Of a stretch of DNA of 64,000 nt, positions 47,768 to 59,245 are shown in pieces. Numbering within the stretch: the first letter of the stretch is position 1; each line of letters opens with the position of its first letter. Source of the DNA: Pinus tabuliformis (Eukaryota > Streptophyta > Pinopsida > Pinales > Pinaceae); assembly GCA_031772625.1 (NCBI GenBank), contig CM062812.1, forward strand, positions 727,792,300 to 727,856,299. Direction: 5' to 3'. The notes below the pieces were generated by a model, which was not told the origin of the DNA, did not search any database, and saw nothing but the letters and a program-made list of their open reading frames with translations. The position numbers were made by a program, and so were the translations under genes.

Positions 47768-48573
47768 TTGCTGATTAAGTTTGGTGGGAGTCATTTTTCA
47801 ATAATCAAAGTGGTATCATTTCAACAACAACAAATGGAGATATACCTTTGAAAAATCCATTTATTTGGCCACAAAATGTGTCAAATGAACACGAGGAAAT
47901 AAAAATTGTTGAACAACAAAAATATCAAGGTATTATTAATTCTTCACATGCAGAGGAAAGAGAGATTTATATTGGTTCCAGAATATCTCATGCACAACGT
48001 GAAGCCATGGAAGACCTTTACAAGGTTTCAGTATAGGATATTAAGGAGGGTTGCATGATCGCAGTGCTAGTTGATGGAGATCCCAATGGCTATCCATTCT
48101 GGTTTGCTAAGGTTATAAAGGTCTTTATAGAAAATGAGGATGTTACAAGTGTTGAATTACATTAGTATGCCACAAATACACTCCCATTCAATGGTGTGTA
48201 TAAGCCAGAGATGGTAGTTGGCAAAAAAATTGGCAAAAAGTGAAAAAGAAAGGGTACAAATATAAATTGTCGCCGCACAATCATCTTAAAATTAGAGGAT
48301 GTTGACATACTTGTTTATGACTTTAATTTAACAAAGAGAGGAACTCTTCGCTTCAAGACGATATAGATTCTAAAATGTTTGTTACAAGAAAGAACAATAT
48401 TGAGATGGGAGTCTGCTAAAACCAGTCATAGATCTAGAAGAATTTTGAAACTTGAAATGGTGGGCATGCATATGGACTTAGATGGGGCACTAGTTGATGA
48501 AAGAGAAGAATATGAAACATCTTCATCAACATCCAGTCATTCATCTGATGATGTGAATTCTGATGGTGTGTAA
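47768..48573 (+). pseudogene. Gene B, 3' part
   Basis: After the retrotransposon the gene B frame resumes with VWWESFFNNQSGI, then PLKNPFIWPQNV, and a C-terminal segment containing AVLVDGDPNGYPFWFAKVIK (48060-48120), which resembles the chromatin-reader-like tail that follows DUF7869 in related proteins. It ends with an acidic/serine-rich tail (ETSSSTSSHSSDD) at a TAA, 48571-48573. Stops at about 48036, 48162 and 48241. Confidence 0.65.
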
Positions 48574-49279
48574 GAAACTATGAGTGATTTTGAATAATTG
48601 TCTAAGACAGTCATAACTAATGTTTGCATCGTATCTTGAAATAAAAATTTTGATTTCCATATGGTGTTAAATCAGAAGTTACGAGTCATTTTTATGTTGT
48701 TTGATTATATGTCTTAATTATGATAATTTTTATTGTATAGAATATCTACAATGCAACATTAAATTAGAGATATAATGGATGTTTCATTCATTATACAAAT
48801 AATCAAATTTTGATTAATTTAGTCATGTAATTTGTTCATAATGTCATGGTTTTCTAATTTTATGGTTGAAAAAATTCCAATTTTTTTTGTATCTAGAATC
48901 TTATGGTTGAAAACATGTTGAGTTTATACTTATGAAAGAAAAATGTTATTCTACCAAAAACATTAGTATGTTTTTTTCCTCATAAACAATTGCTTTCTTG
49001 CACATAAAAAATCAGTTTTACTAGCATTTTTTAAAAATGTTGAAAATTGACCCTAAAAAAAAATGATCGTTCTAGTATCAACACTTTTTCGTTTTCAAGG
49101 TGTTTTTTGCACGAAAATTTAGTTTTCACTACAATTTTTAAAAAATGTTCAACATTGAACCTAAAGAAAAACATCATTCCAATATACACACTTTTCGTTT
49201 TTAGCACTGTTTTTGATGTTTTTTCTGAGTTTTTTGGCCAGAGATCCCATTTTGAGTTTATACTTCCCATTTCAAAGTT
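48574..49279. other. Gene B 3' flank; two-copy repeat of about 115 bp
   Basis: AT-rich. Two imperfect tandem copies at about 49000-49110 and 49111-49220, each with AAAAATGTTGAAAATTGA or AAAAATGTTCAACATTGA, then CCTAAA and CACTTTTCGTTTT. No coding. Confidence 0.6.
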
Positions 49280-51000
49280 TACATTGTTAAGTGTTAAGGA
49301 GTGCTAGGGAAACACAAGGGAGCAATAGGTGAAAATAATGCATGCAAATTAACGATTAAGATTTTGTGACAAGAAGTGTTAGTGAGTTCCATGTGAGCTA
49401 AGGAGGGAGTGATAAGGTATGCTAGGCAGTGTTAAGGCGTGTTAGAAGCTACGGAAACATGCCAATATGTGTCAAGTTCTAGGGTGTGCCAATGAATGTT
49501 AGGGAGTGTTATGGAGTGCTAGTGAAACATAAGGGAGCACTGGTTTTAAATGCATGGAAATGAATAACATAGAGTGTGTGACAAGGAGTGTCAGCGAGTT
49601 CTAGGTTTGCTAAGGAGGGGATGACAAGGTATGTTAGATGGTCCCAAAAAATGCTAGAGTGTTAGGGCGACATGCCAAGGTATGCTAATGTGTGTCAGGG
49701 TGTTCCAATGTGTGTCAGGGAGTGTTAGGTAGTGCGACATAAACACAAACGAAAACTAGTTCAAAATGCATGGAAACGAATGAATAAGAGTGTATGATGG
49801 GGAGTGTTAGTGAATTCCAAGTGTGCTCAGGAGGGAGTGAAAACGTTATATGCTAGGTAGCTCCAAGGCATGCAAGAGTGTCATGACATGTCAAGGGGTG
49901 GTACAGTATCATAGGGAGTGCTAAAGCATGCCATGGAATGTAGGGAATGCCAACATGTGCCACATAGTGCCAAGGGATTGTTAGACATGCTAGGTGCTAT
50001 GCCATGTCAAGATGTAAACTATGTTGCTTAGTTGATTTATGGCCATGGTTAGACGTGAGCCTTGACTTGGTAACTTGTTAAGTGGGATGAGCTAATATTA
50101 GGCACGAGTAGCATAAGATGAGTTATAGGCCATTCTTAGGTGAACAAGGCATAGTATAGTTGTAGTAACTATAACTTGGTCCAGATGTTGTAGTCGAGGT
50201 ACGACTTGGTTGGTTCCAAAGTCTTAAAACCAATAAGGGTAGTTTTGAGGACATGATAGATAAGGAGTGTCAAGGCATGCCAAGGAATGAAAAGGTGTGA
50301 TAAAACATGCCAAACAGTGCCAATGCATGTCAAGGATTGTTGGGGAGTGTGAGGAAATCACAATGGAGTACTAGTTCAAAGTGCATGGAAACGAACTAAT
50401 AAGAGTGTCTTTGAGGTGTCCCAAGGATGAAGTGTATTAGGATAATTTCATAATGGGACTTGCAATAGGTAAGCCTACGATTACGATAAAGGGATGGAAA
50501 AAACAATTTGAAACAAAGGGAGACTTTTGTCTAGGGACAACACTATTTTTTCAATGACTTGGTTGGGTTCCCAAGTCACAAAAAAAGTAAGGCTATCTAT
50601 GAGGTCATGACGAGTAGGGAGTGCCAAGGTGTGCAAGGAATGTCAGGAAGTGACAACACATGCTAGAAATTTCCAAGGAATGTTAGTTATTCCAAGACAT
50701 GCCAAGTGATAAGGCATGCCAAGAGGTGTTAGGTGTCAGGGTGTGGCACCAACGCATGCTAGGGAGTGCCAAGCAAACACAAGGGAGGACTAGTTTCAAT
50801 TTCATGTAAATGAATGAATAAGAGTGTGTGATAGGGAGTGTTAGCAAGTTTTGGGTGTGCTAAGGAGGCATTGACAAGGTATGTTAGGTACTGCTAGGGA
50901 AACACAAGGAAGGACTAGTTTCAATTGCATGGAAATGAATAAATAATAGTGTATGATAGGGAGTGTTAGCAAGTTATGGGTGTCCAAAGGAGGCATCTCT
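49280..51000. repeat. Degenerate satellite-like array, period about 215 bp
   Basis: The anchor TGCATGGAAA(C/T)GAA(T)AA and the following GTGTGTGA(T/C)AGGGAGTGTTAG recur near 49334, 49550, 49765, 50378, 50803 and 50920. The spacings 216, 215, 613 and 425 are close to 1, 1, 3 and 2 units, and the last two anchors are 117 apart. Between anchors the text is built from shorter motifs (GGAGTGCTAGGGAAACACAAGG, CCAAGGCATGCCAAGG), so a shorter ancestral repeat is likely. Confidence 0.8.
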
Positions 51001-52205
51001 AGACAAAGTTTGCAAGGGTTTGGAGAAATTTTTTGTTTTGGTGCAAACTTGCATTTTTTTGCAATTTTCACTCTAGGAGCACAATGAGCTCACATTGTGC
51101 TTCTTCGTCAGGGCTCCAAATGATGTAAAATCAGCATTTTTGGAAAGCTTGTAACCCCCTCTCAAACACAATATTCCCACTTTCCTAGTTTGGGGCTCAA
51201 GTTTTGAGAAATTTTCAAAAAAGAGGCTAAAAATCACCTTTATGCCTCTCTTTTTCCATTTCGTTGGGCACTTGGAGACACCTTGGGAGAATGGCCATAT
51301 CTCAGCCACAAATCGGTCATTTTGAGTGAACAAATACTCTAAAGAGATAAAAAATCTCCCAGATTTCTAGAAAATGCTTCTGATCTGGATTTGGACTTTA
51401 GAAAGGCACTCAAAAATGGCCTCCAACACCTCATTGGACACCTGGAAGTTTCTGATATTTCTGTAAAATTTTCACTATGTAATTTTTTGTAATTCCTATT
51501 TTGACTTTGGTAAACGTCAAAAGGGTTAAGTATATGAATGTGAGAGGTAAAAGTACATGTAAATAATGGGTGGTTAGTCTTTGTAAGATGTTTTGATGAA
51601 AATTTGACCTCATTTATGAGAGAGGTTGGAGTCAAAGTTAATTGTAGAAGCCATTTTTAACTTCCCTAGACATTAGGGTTTGGTTAGAACACCCCATGGA
51701 ACAATTCCTAGAGTCATGGATTCGACCCTTGAGAGTGGGGAGATGTTGTGTTGGTCTTTATGTATCAGCTTCTCAGTGATATAATGGGTTGGATTTCAAA
51801 GGAGAGAACTATTGTAGCTTGTACATGGACATTTTCTAGAAATCAAAGTACACAATTTGCAACTATTATCTAGGAATTCATGTGCAATAAGCTTGTGATA
51901 TTATTTTTTCTCTGTTATAGCTTTATATGAAATATATTCATCTTATCCTTCCATTCATCAATTATTCAATGGTTTTCCTTACAATTTATAAAAAAAATTA
52001 TTTGCATAAATATCTCTTTTGATGGAAAAATCATTATGTGTTACTTTCCTTCTTGCTTGATGAATTCATGTTTCATGCTCATTAAGACCTTTTGCTTCTT
52101 CTAAACACTACACTACACTAATTAACCCTAAGATCCATCACAAAATTAATGCTACCTTGCTCCTTTATATATTTTTTGTTGTAACCCTTTGATCCTCTGA
52201 CCTAG
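51001..52205. other. No gene recognised
   Basis: Minus-strand open frames at 51073-51333 and 51339-51635 have no family signature. The sequence resembles non-coding retroelement DNA, but no terminus was found. Confidence 0.4.
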
Positions 52206-54355
52206 TGTTGAAGCCCCGAAAATCGGGTCTACAACAAGGGGGATACCCACCCAATCTGGACCTTGGTTAGTAGCTCCTTTTCTGTTTGGTATAGTGGGTC
52301 TGACTGGGGATATGGGACCAGTTTCCCAATTTATGTGTGTGTGTGTGAATAATTGATATTTCCCTTCTAAATTTTCCTAATTGAGATGCTTTAATTCTAA
52401 CTATAGTCTAATAACATGTAAATGGTATTATAATAGGTAGAAATATCTAAGTCTACACTAACCCAGGATGTAATCCTTCTATTATGTGATCTAAAATGAT
52501 TTAAGATAACAATTGGTAATAAAGATCATTCAACTGTTATGAGAAAAGAATTCAATACAGATAAACCACTTCGTACAAAATGTTAGACGAAACAGTTGTG
52601 AAAGGCATATCGCATGATAAGATATTCATACATTAAGCATAAATAAATAGCTATCACCATACAAAAGTTCCAAATGATAACTCAAGCATTCACACATCAA
52701 TAAATAAACAACTGAACTTGAATATCACTTTTAACACAAAGGCATAAATAGTTAAGAGATAGAAGTACCATTTATAAATAGTCCTACTCATGAGCTTCAA
52801 GTGATAACGATTTATCTTTTCGTAACCCAACATCCACTAAGAGTACGGAAGTGCAACATGAGTAGCAGATATTAAATACAGATATCGATAAATCCTGTTC
52901 CATTCAGTCATCAAAACCTCCTCAGACAGTACAAAAGTGCATGTTTTGGGGATAAGTTTTTTGACAAATTTCAAGACCCTTCTCTAAATGCATGAGAAGG
53001 GTTTAAATACTACTAACTAAATCTAAAAATAACTTATTACAAAAATGTAGGATGCGGTTTAAATGACCGTGCTCACTTTGGGCAAAAATAAACAAAATTA
53101 AAACTAAAACTGAATCTAAAATTGAAATTACTAATTATTTATGTATCTACTCCTTGAAGTCGCACGCATTTAGCATCTGTTTGAGAAGAGTTTGCTGATT
53201 GATTTCCGATTTTAGCTGTGTTGCGAAAAAGGAATCGGCAAGAGCTGGTGCCATCTACTCGGTAGAATTGATGATACACTTGAGAGTCATCCACTTGTTT
53301 TTGGATTTAAGTTTTACTTATTTTACCTATAGTGTTCTCTTTTCCAAATTTCCGGGCTTACAGGTGACTGAGCACTCAGAAGCTTTCCTTTTCAAGAAGT
53401 TTTGCCCGGCGATGTGCGATTACGCTAATCGCGCATCAGAAACTGCCTCTGTTTCTTGATCTAGGCTTCCTTGGTGTGTTTTTCACCCTTTGCGCATTTT
53501 CTTTTAGCGGATATAAAGCTCAATTTTTTTGAAAATAATGATTCTGTAAGCTCTTCACCCTGAGTTTTAAATTTTCTGTTTGTGATGTGAGAATTGTCCG
53601 GTACCTCCGTGTATGGAAGAATTTTGGGCCTCACCGCTATCCTGTGTAAGAACGAACAAACCAGTTCTGTGATGGACGCCTCAAAAGAACTATGTGAGCC
53701 TGCAGTAGCCTCGACCTCCATTACTCTGGGATTCTCTTCCTCAAGTAGATTGTACATGCCTTCCCAGGTAGCGACACCAGCGTCTCTGTTTTAGGCGGTT
53801 TCTATATACAAGGGCGCCATTTCCTTCTCTTCAGAGCTCGGGGCTTTGCATTTCTTCCATATGGGATCCTGCGTACTTCTTTGTATCGTTCTTTGTTCTT
53901 CGTTCTTGTAATTTACAAGTGAAGTGAGAATAATGATAAGAAAAGGTGACGGGAATGTCTTAAATGCTGAAAACATATAAAATATACCACCTTATGTGAA
54001 ATGAATTTTCGATAAGCTTGAAACCATATTCCATTAATAACTGGCAACTAACTCATTAATTAGTATTAAAGCGCATAACCAAGTGACGCTTTATGGAAAC
54101 TACTTATTTTTGAACAACGAGCCTGAAAGATCTGCGATGAAGCGATTTTGCGATTTTCTTTGTAATATTGCAATTCACAACATCGCAAAATCACCACATC
54201 ACTTGCTTGCTATATCACAAATTCATAATATCTCATTATCGCATTTCCGCTCAGTCGCAAAATCGGAATATCGCAATATCGCATTATTGCATAATTGCAA
54301 TATTGCAATATCGTATAATCTCAAGAGCGTGGCATATGACAATTTTCCCTAATCT
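52206..54355 (-). repeat. 3' LTR of the large element (at least 2.15 kb)
   Basis: Homologous to 61818-63967. Contains a GT microsatellite (about 52335) and, at 54130-54330, the ATCGCA-rich cluster. The inner end is not firmly placed. TAATCT is the last clearly shared text. A purine stretch on the minus strand (ATTAGGGAAAAT) sits there and could be the polypurine tract. Confidence 0.75.
54130..54330. repeat. ATCGCA-type decanucleotide cluster in LTR
   Basis: More than a dozen copies of (T)ATCGCA(A)TAT-like 8-10-mers in a loose array. The equivalent cluster in the other LTR is at 63770-63945. Confidence 0.75.
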
Positions 54356-55783
54356 GTTAGTAGTTTAAAGTTTTTCAATGTAAGCGGTCTTTGATGCATG
54401 CGATGCGATATATGTTCGTAGTCTCGTATCGTGATCTCGCAGTTTTAAAATCCGGCTTGCAAGGAGGTACCCTATTATCCTTTTGCGATGTGATATTTCC
54501 TAAGGAATAATTCTTCTTTATCATGAAACTTAAGCTTTTTTAGATTTTTCAATGGTATTTTCTTAAGTTTTTGACGGTAAGTCTTATTGAAAAAGGAAAT
54601 ACAAGCACTAATTGATTTTTTTAAATTTTGACTAAGGGTCCCCACTTATTTAGTATTAGTAATAACACTAAATAAGAAGGGGGGTTGTTGCTGGCCATAA
54701 AAATTGGCGATTCACATGGAAGAACCAGTTATCTCTACTTTTCTTTTAAATTTTCTAAACTTCCAAAATAGAAAATTTTCCAGAAAATCAAAACTCTATT
54801 ATAGAAAGACAAAGTACATTATGCATTTACCTATCAATGATATTTTGTTTCTTCTATTTTCAACTTTGATTATTTACTCCCTCAAGCTAGTCCTTGTATC
54901 TACATCAGTCATTACTTGCTTTATACAGATAAAAACAAAGCCTTCTCTGTAAATCAATTTTGAATATGCTCATTTGTCGTAGGTAGAGCCTCTGCTGCCA
55001 ACAAGAGTTTATAACCTCGACAAGGTTACCTGTTACCCAGCAATGATCCTGTATCCTACCTAGAGAAATTTACAATTTTCAAAGAGAAATCCATATCCAC
55101 ACTTACTACTTTGATTTTCTTTTTTACCCTTAAAGAACAATGTCTTGGTTTGGTAGCCAATTTATGACACAATCATTCACTAATTTATAGCTTTGCTAAA
55201 CAAGCTGGCTCATGATGAGACCCCTTGTCTTTTGATTGCAACAATCTTGAGTCATTGCCCTGTTGTGGTATGCAGTATTGACAAAGTCAGCAAGCTACAA
55301 TATCTATGATGATGATAAGCCGGCTCGTGATGAGACCTCTTACTCTTTAAGTTAAAGTGTATAATTGGATCATTCCCTGAATGTTGAAGTTTTCTAAGTG
55401 GGGAGGAAATCATTGTTTCCTTAAGATGGCTCTGGACGACAATAATAGAGTTTTTGGAAAGAGCTTTTCTATAGAGAATCTTCGTTTTATTATTGATACC
55501 TTTCACTGGATTGATACAAAACAATTTCTCACTAAAAGTAATTTTTTTTTTCTGTCAAAGTTTATACAGTTAAAACTGGTATCATTTCTAGGCCTGGAGT
55601 CTTTAACTGTATCTTTCAATAATAATGATCAATTTTCTAAAAGAATTCTATTTATACAAGTGAAAAAACAAAATCTAAAAGAGAATTTGTGTCTTTTTCA
55701 TGAATTCCTAATGTAACTATTTCCAACTGGTTTTATTATAAAACTAAAACAACTACTTTACAAAATAGAAGAATGATCTCCTA
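54356..55783. other. 3' untranslated part of the large element
   Basis: No minus-strand coding. It holds a plus-strand (antisense to the polyprotein) open frame of 111 residues at 55381-55716 that I do not recognise, and a short direct repeat, GGCTC(A/G)TGATGAGACC, at about 55206 and 55322. Confidence 0.4.
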
Positions 55784-57120
55784 TGGAAAATATTTTTTGA
55801 GGATCTGTCCGTTAACAGGTAAAGAATCTATTTTTCCTGTTGAATCTTCTAACATAAAAGTAGACAGATCTATGACTTCTACGATTTGAAAAGGGCCAAG
55901 CCACATTCGTTGAAATTTTGTATGTTTCCCTTTTTCCTTATGAGCCTTGTCCCATTTTAAAACTAGATCTCCCATTTGAAAATATTTTCTGGGTATCATG
56001 TTAGAATCAAAAGAGGCTTTTACTAATTCTTGATGATGAGCGTGAGTTTTTTTAGTCTGTTCTCATTGTTCTTCCAACTTAATTATTTCCAGCTACCTTA
56101 GTTGTAAGGAAGAAGTTGGTGCTTCATCAATATATTGAACCAAGGCCAAAGAGGGGATTCTAAATGAGTCGGAAGAACCACTTCTTTCCCATAAACTAAA
56201 TTGAAGGGGGAAGTGCCGATGGAGGCTCTGTGAGTTATCTGGTCTGCCCATAAAGCATATATTAAAGACTTGTGCCAATTTTTATGATTTTGGTCAATGG
56301 TTCACTTAATAATCCTGATTAAGTTCTTATTTGTAGATTCAGCTAATCCGTTCCCTAGTGGGTAATAATTGGCAGAGTATTTAAGCTTGAAACCCCTTTT
56401 GAGTGCAAATTTAGTCATTGCATTACCAGAAAAATATGATGCATTATCAAACATTAAAGGAGAAGGCAAACCCAACCTGGTGATTATGAACTAATCTATG
56501 AATTCGATGATATTTTCAGCATTAGCCGTCTTGAGTGGAACTGTTTCTATCCATTTAGTAAAGTAATTTGTTGTTGTAAGAATATATGTATGTTGTTTAG
56601 AAGAGTGAGGAACGATCTCACCTATTACGTCCAATCCCCACTGATCGAAAGGCTACTTAATGTTAATTGGTTGTAGTGGCAAGGATGGCTTCTTTTGTCT
56701 CCCAGCAACGGTTTGACAAACTTGACATTTCCTCACGTAGTTATGTGAGTCTTTGAATAATGTGGGCCAGTAATAGCCTACGCATAAGATTTTATGAGAA
56801 GTAGCGTCTCCAACATAGTGTCCGCCTCCTGGCCCATCGTGAAGTTCCTGCAAGACTTTATCAGCTTCAGATTTCTCGAGACATCTAAGGAGAACAAAAT
56901 CATAATTTATTCTAAAAAGAACATCATTCACGAGCTGATATTGTTTGGCTTTCAACCTTAGAGCTCTTTTCTTAGTATGATCGAGGTTTGAAGGAGCGTA
57001 TCCATTATTTAGATAATAAATGATATCAACATATAATGACTCAACATCGTTTAGGCTTACCTCGTACGTTTGTATCTCTGCAGATGGAATTTCAGACATC
57101 AATGATGCTCCAGCCAACAT
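55784..57120 (-). pseudogene. Integrase of the large element, broken
   Basis: The H2C2 zinc domain (56653-57120) reads HDGPGGGHYVGDATSHKIL and VRKCQVCQ. The core continues past a stop with FDQWGLDVIGEIVPHSS (first catalytic Asp), MFDNASYFSGNAM (second Asp) and LAESTNKNLIRIIK (the Glu), so the D,D-35-E residues survive. The C-terminus at 55781-55999 shows KFQRMWLGPFQIVEVIDLST, the GPY/F motif. At least four stops. Confidence 0.85.
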
Positions 57121-57140
57121 TTTGCAAAAGCCTTGACCTT

Positions 57141-58865
57141 TTACAATACTTGATGGTTTGATTCTACATCATATTCCTGTAAGGCAGTAACCCAATTGGC
57201 TCTTTTCTCACTCACGTCCTTCTGTACTAGAAGATTTCTTACCGCTGGAAACGATACTATGATTTTTGTATGTGTTTTGAGTAGAAAAGGTCTTAAATAC
57301 TTAATTTCTTTGAAAACAGCATAAGCTTGTTTCTCCACATATGAATAATTCAACTCAGCCCCTTGTAAATTGGAACTAAAAAAAGAAATTGGGGCTTCTG
57401 CCTTTTCTTGATTTACTTGAGTGAGTATCGCAGCATATGACCTATCAGAGGCAAATGTATATAAAATAAAATGATCGGAAAAATTTGGAGTTGCTAAAGA
57501 TGGAGCATTAATGATTGCTTGTTTGATCAGATTGAATGCCTCATGTTCATCTTGGCCCCATTTAAAGTTTGAGTTCTTTTTAATCATTGCTTGTAAAGGA
57601 GACACAATTCTTGAAAAATCTGGAACAAATCTCTTTACAAAATTAATCTGGCCAAGAAAAGATTGCATGGCTTTCTTGTTGTGAGGTAAAGGAACTGCGG
57701 AAATCTCCTTGATTCTGTCAGGATCAATGTGAATTCCAGATTTTGACACTATGAATCTGAGAAGTTTTCCTTCACTTAATGCGAAAAAGGATTTTTTCGG
57801 GTTAAGTGAAATTCCATACCTTTGACAACGTTGGAAGATTTGTTTTGAATCTCTAAGATGATTGCTTCGTTTCTTGTAATATACAGTTATATCATCCAAA
57901 TAGATTACCACTGATTTATTAACTAACCCTTTGAATGCAATGTCCATAGCTCTCTGAAGTGTGGCACCAGCATTAATCAGACCAAATGGCATCTTTTGGT
58001 AGGCGTATGTGCTCCATTTAGTTCTGAATGTGGTTTTTAATTGATCATCGGGATGTACCAACACTTGATTGTATCCTGAGAATCCATCCAAGAAGGACAT
58101 CATTTCTGAGCCCGCGACCGCTTGTAGTATTTGTTCCGTGGGAGGCAAAGGAAAATTGTCCTTTTGGCAGGCTTTGTTAAGATTTCGAAAGTCAATGCAG
58201 ATTCTAATGTCTCCGTTTTTCTTTCTAGCATGGACCATATTGGAAACCCATTTGGAATGTCGAATGGGAAAAATTATTTTGGCTTTCAATAACTTATTGA
58301 GTTCATACTTGATCTGGTTTTCTAGATTGGGATGGATCTTTCTCAACTTTTGTTGGATAGGTTTTTCATTGTCTATCAATGGAATAGTATTTTGGATGAT
58401 GGATGTGTCGTACATTTTGATTTCATCGTAATTCCAAGAAAAGACACTTTTGTATTGTCTCAAGAGACGAATATATGCTAATTTATCTCCAGGAGCTAGA
58501 CCAAGGCCTAGATTGATATTCTGTGGTTTGGTATCAGTTCCTAGATTTACTAATTCATAATTCAAAGTTGAGCTTTGGAGTTTTGAATTGGTAGATCTTT
58601 TAAACCGATATTTCAAATCATAAAGATCTTCTAACTTGACTACTGACTTAGGTATGGCATTGTTAGTGCTACCCTGTTGCAATTGTTGGTCATGTTGGTC
58701 TTCGTCAATTATTTGATTGGTATAAGATCCCTCAGATGTGAGGAAACTCACGATATCAGGATCATCGTTGAAAGTCCTCCAATTGGTAATGTTATCAGGA
58801 ATAGATGGTGTAAAAATTAATTCAATTGAAAATCGATCAAGGCTAAAATCTTCTGAAGGAATGTG
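57141..58865 (-). pseudogene. Reverse transcriptase and classical RNase H of the large element
   Basis: Part of a 599-residue open frame (57141-58940). RT covers about residues 190-400: KWVSNMVHARKKNGDIRICI, FPLPPTEQIL, MMSFLDGFSGYNQ (catalytic Asp) and VIYLDDITVYY (YLDD, 57902-57891). The gypsy-type RNase H covers about 480-575: FILYTFASDRSYAAILTQ (Asp), ELNYSYVEKQAYAV (Glu). The frame is uninterrupted over the whole RT and RNase H and all catalytic residues are intact, making this the best-preserved enzyme in the window. It ends VESNHQVL-stop, just before integrase. Confidence 0.92.
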
Positions 58866-59245
58866 TTTGGAAGTTACGTTGGCTAAGAGGCCTGCACTAG
58901 CATTCTGGAGTTTGGGAATTGATGAAATATTAAATGCCATAAAGTGTTTAGTTAGATCTTGAACTAAAGATTGGTAATGTTTTAAATGACCTGATAAAAA
59001 ATGTATAGTATTACATACCTATCTGATTACAATTTCAGAATCTCGGAAAACTTGAAGGTATTTGAGTCTAATATGATTGCTTTGTATAATCCTTGGACTA
59101 AATCCTCGTATTCTGCTATATTGTTGGTGCAATCAAATTCGAGTCTGCAAGTAAGCATAGTCTTATCTCCCTCTGGACTTATTAATATGCATCCTGCTCC
59201 TGCTCCTTCATTAGACATAGAACCGTCAAAAAATAATTTCCAAAA
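58866..59245 (-). pseudogene. Additional RNase H domain between protease and RT
   Basis: Starts LFFDGSMSNEGAGAGCILIS (first Asp at 59227-59225), then TCRLEFDCTNNIAEYEDLVQ (catalytic Glu). In the adjoining frame it reads QVFRDSEIVIR (second Asp, about 59045), VCNTIHFLSGHLKHYQSL and, at the start of the RT frame, IPKLQNASAGLLANV (the last Asp changed to Gly). The TNN-x-AEYE-x-L form is that of archaeal-type RNase H found in plant Tat elements. A frameshift near 59080 and a stop near 59040 break it. Its place upstream of the RT is the notable point. Confidence 0.8.

Larger units (their letters stand above)
45507..47786. repeat. Tandem duplication of gag-LTR-host flank, about 1.1-1.2 kb unit
   Basis: Unit 1 45507-46620, unit 2 46617-47786. 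Both end with about 21 bp of gene B DNA (ATTG(C/T)TGATTAAGTTTGGTG), which proves that the duplication followed insertion. The junction shares GGTG. Confidence 0.8.

Noticed and set aside
27241..49280. Terminal inverted repeats bounding the gene A/gene B unit
   Set aside because: Visual comparison of the two flanks gave only AT-rich chance matches. A computed alignment of several copies would be needed.
54130..54330. Possible CRISPR array (short repeated ATCGCA words)
   Set aside because: The repeats are about 10 bp with no constant spacers, the copy is duplicated in both LTRs of a plant retroelement, and no cas genes are present.
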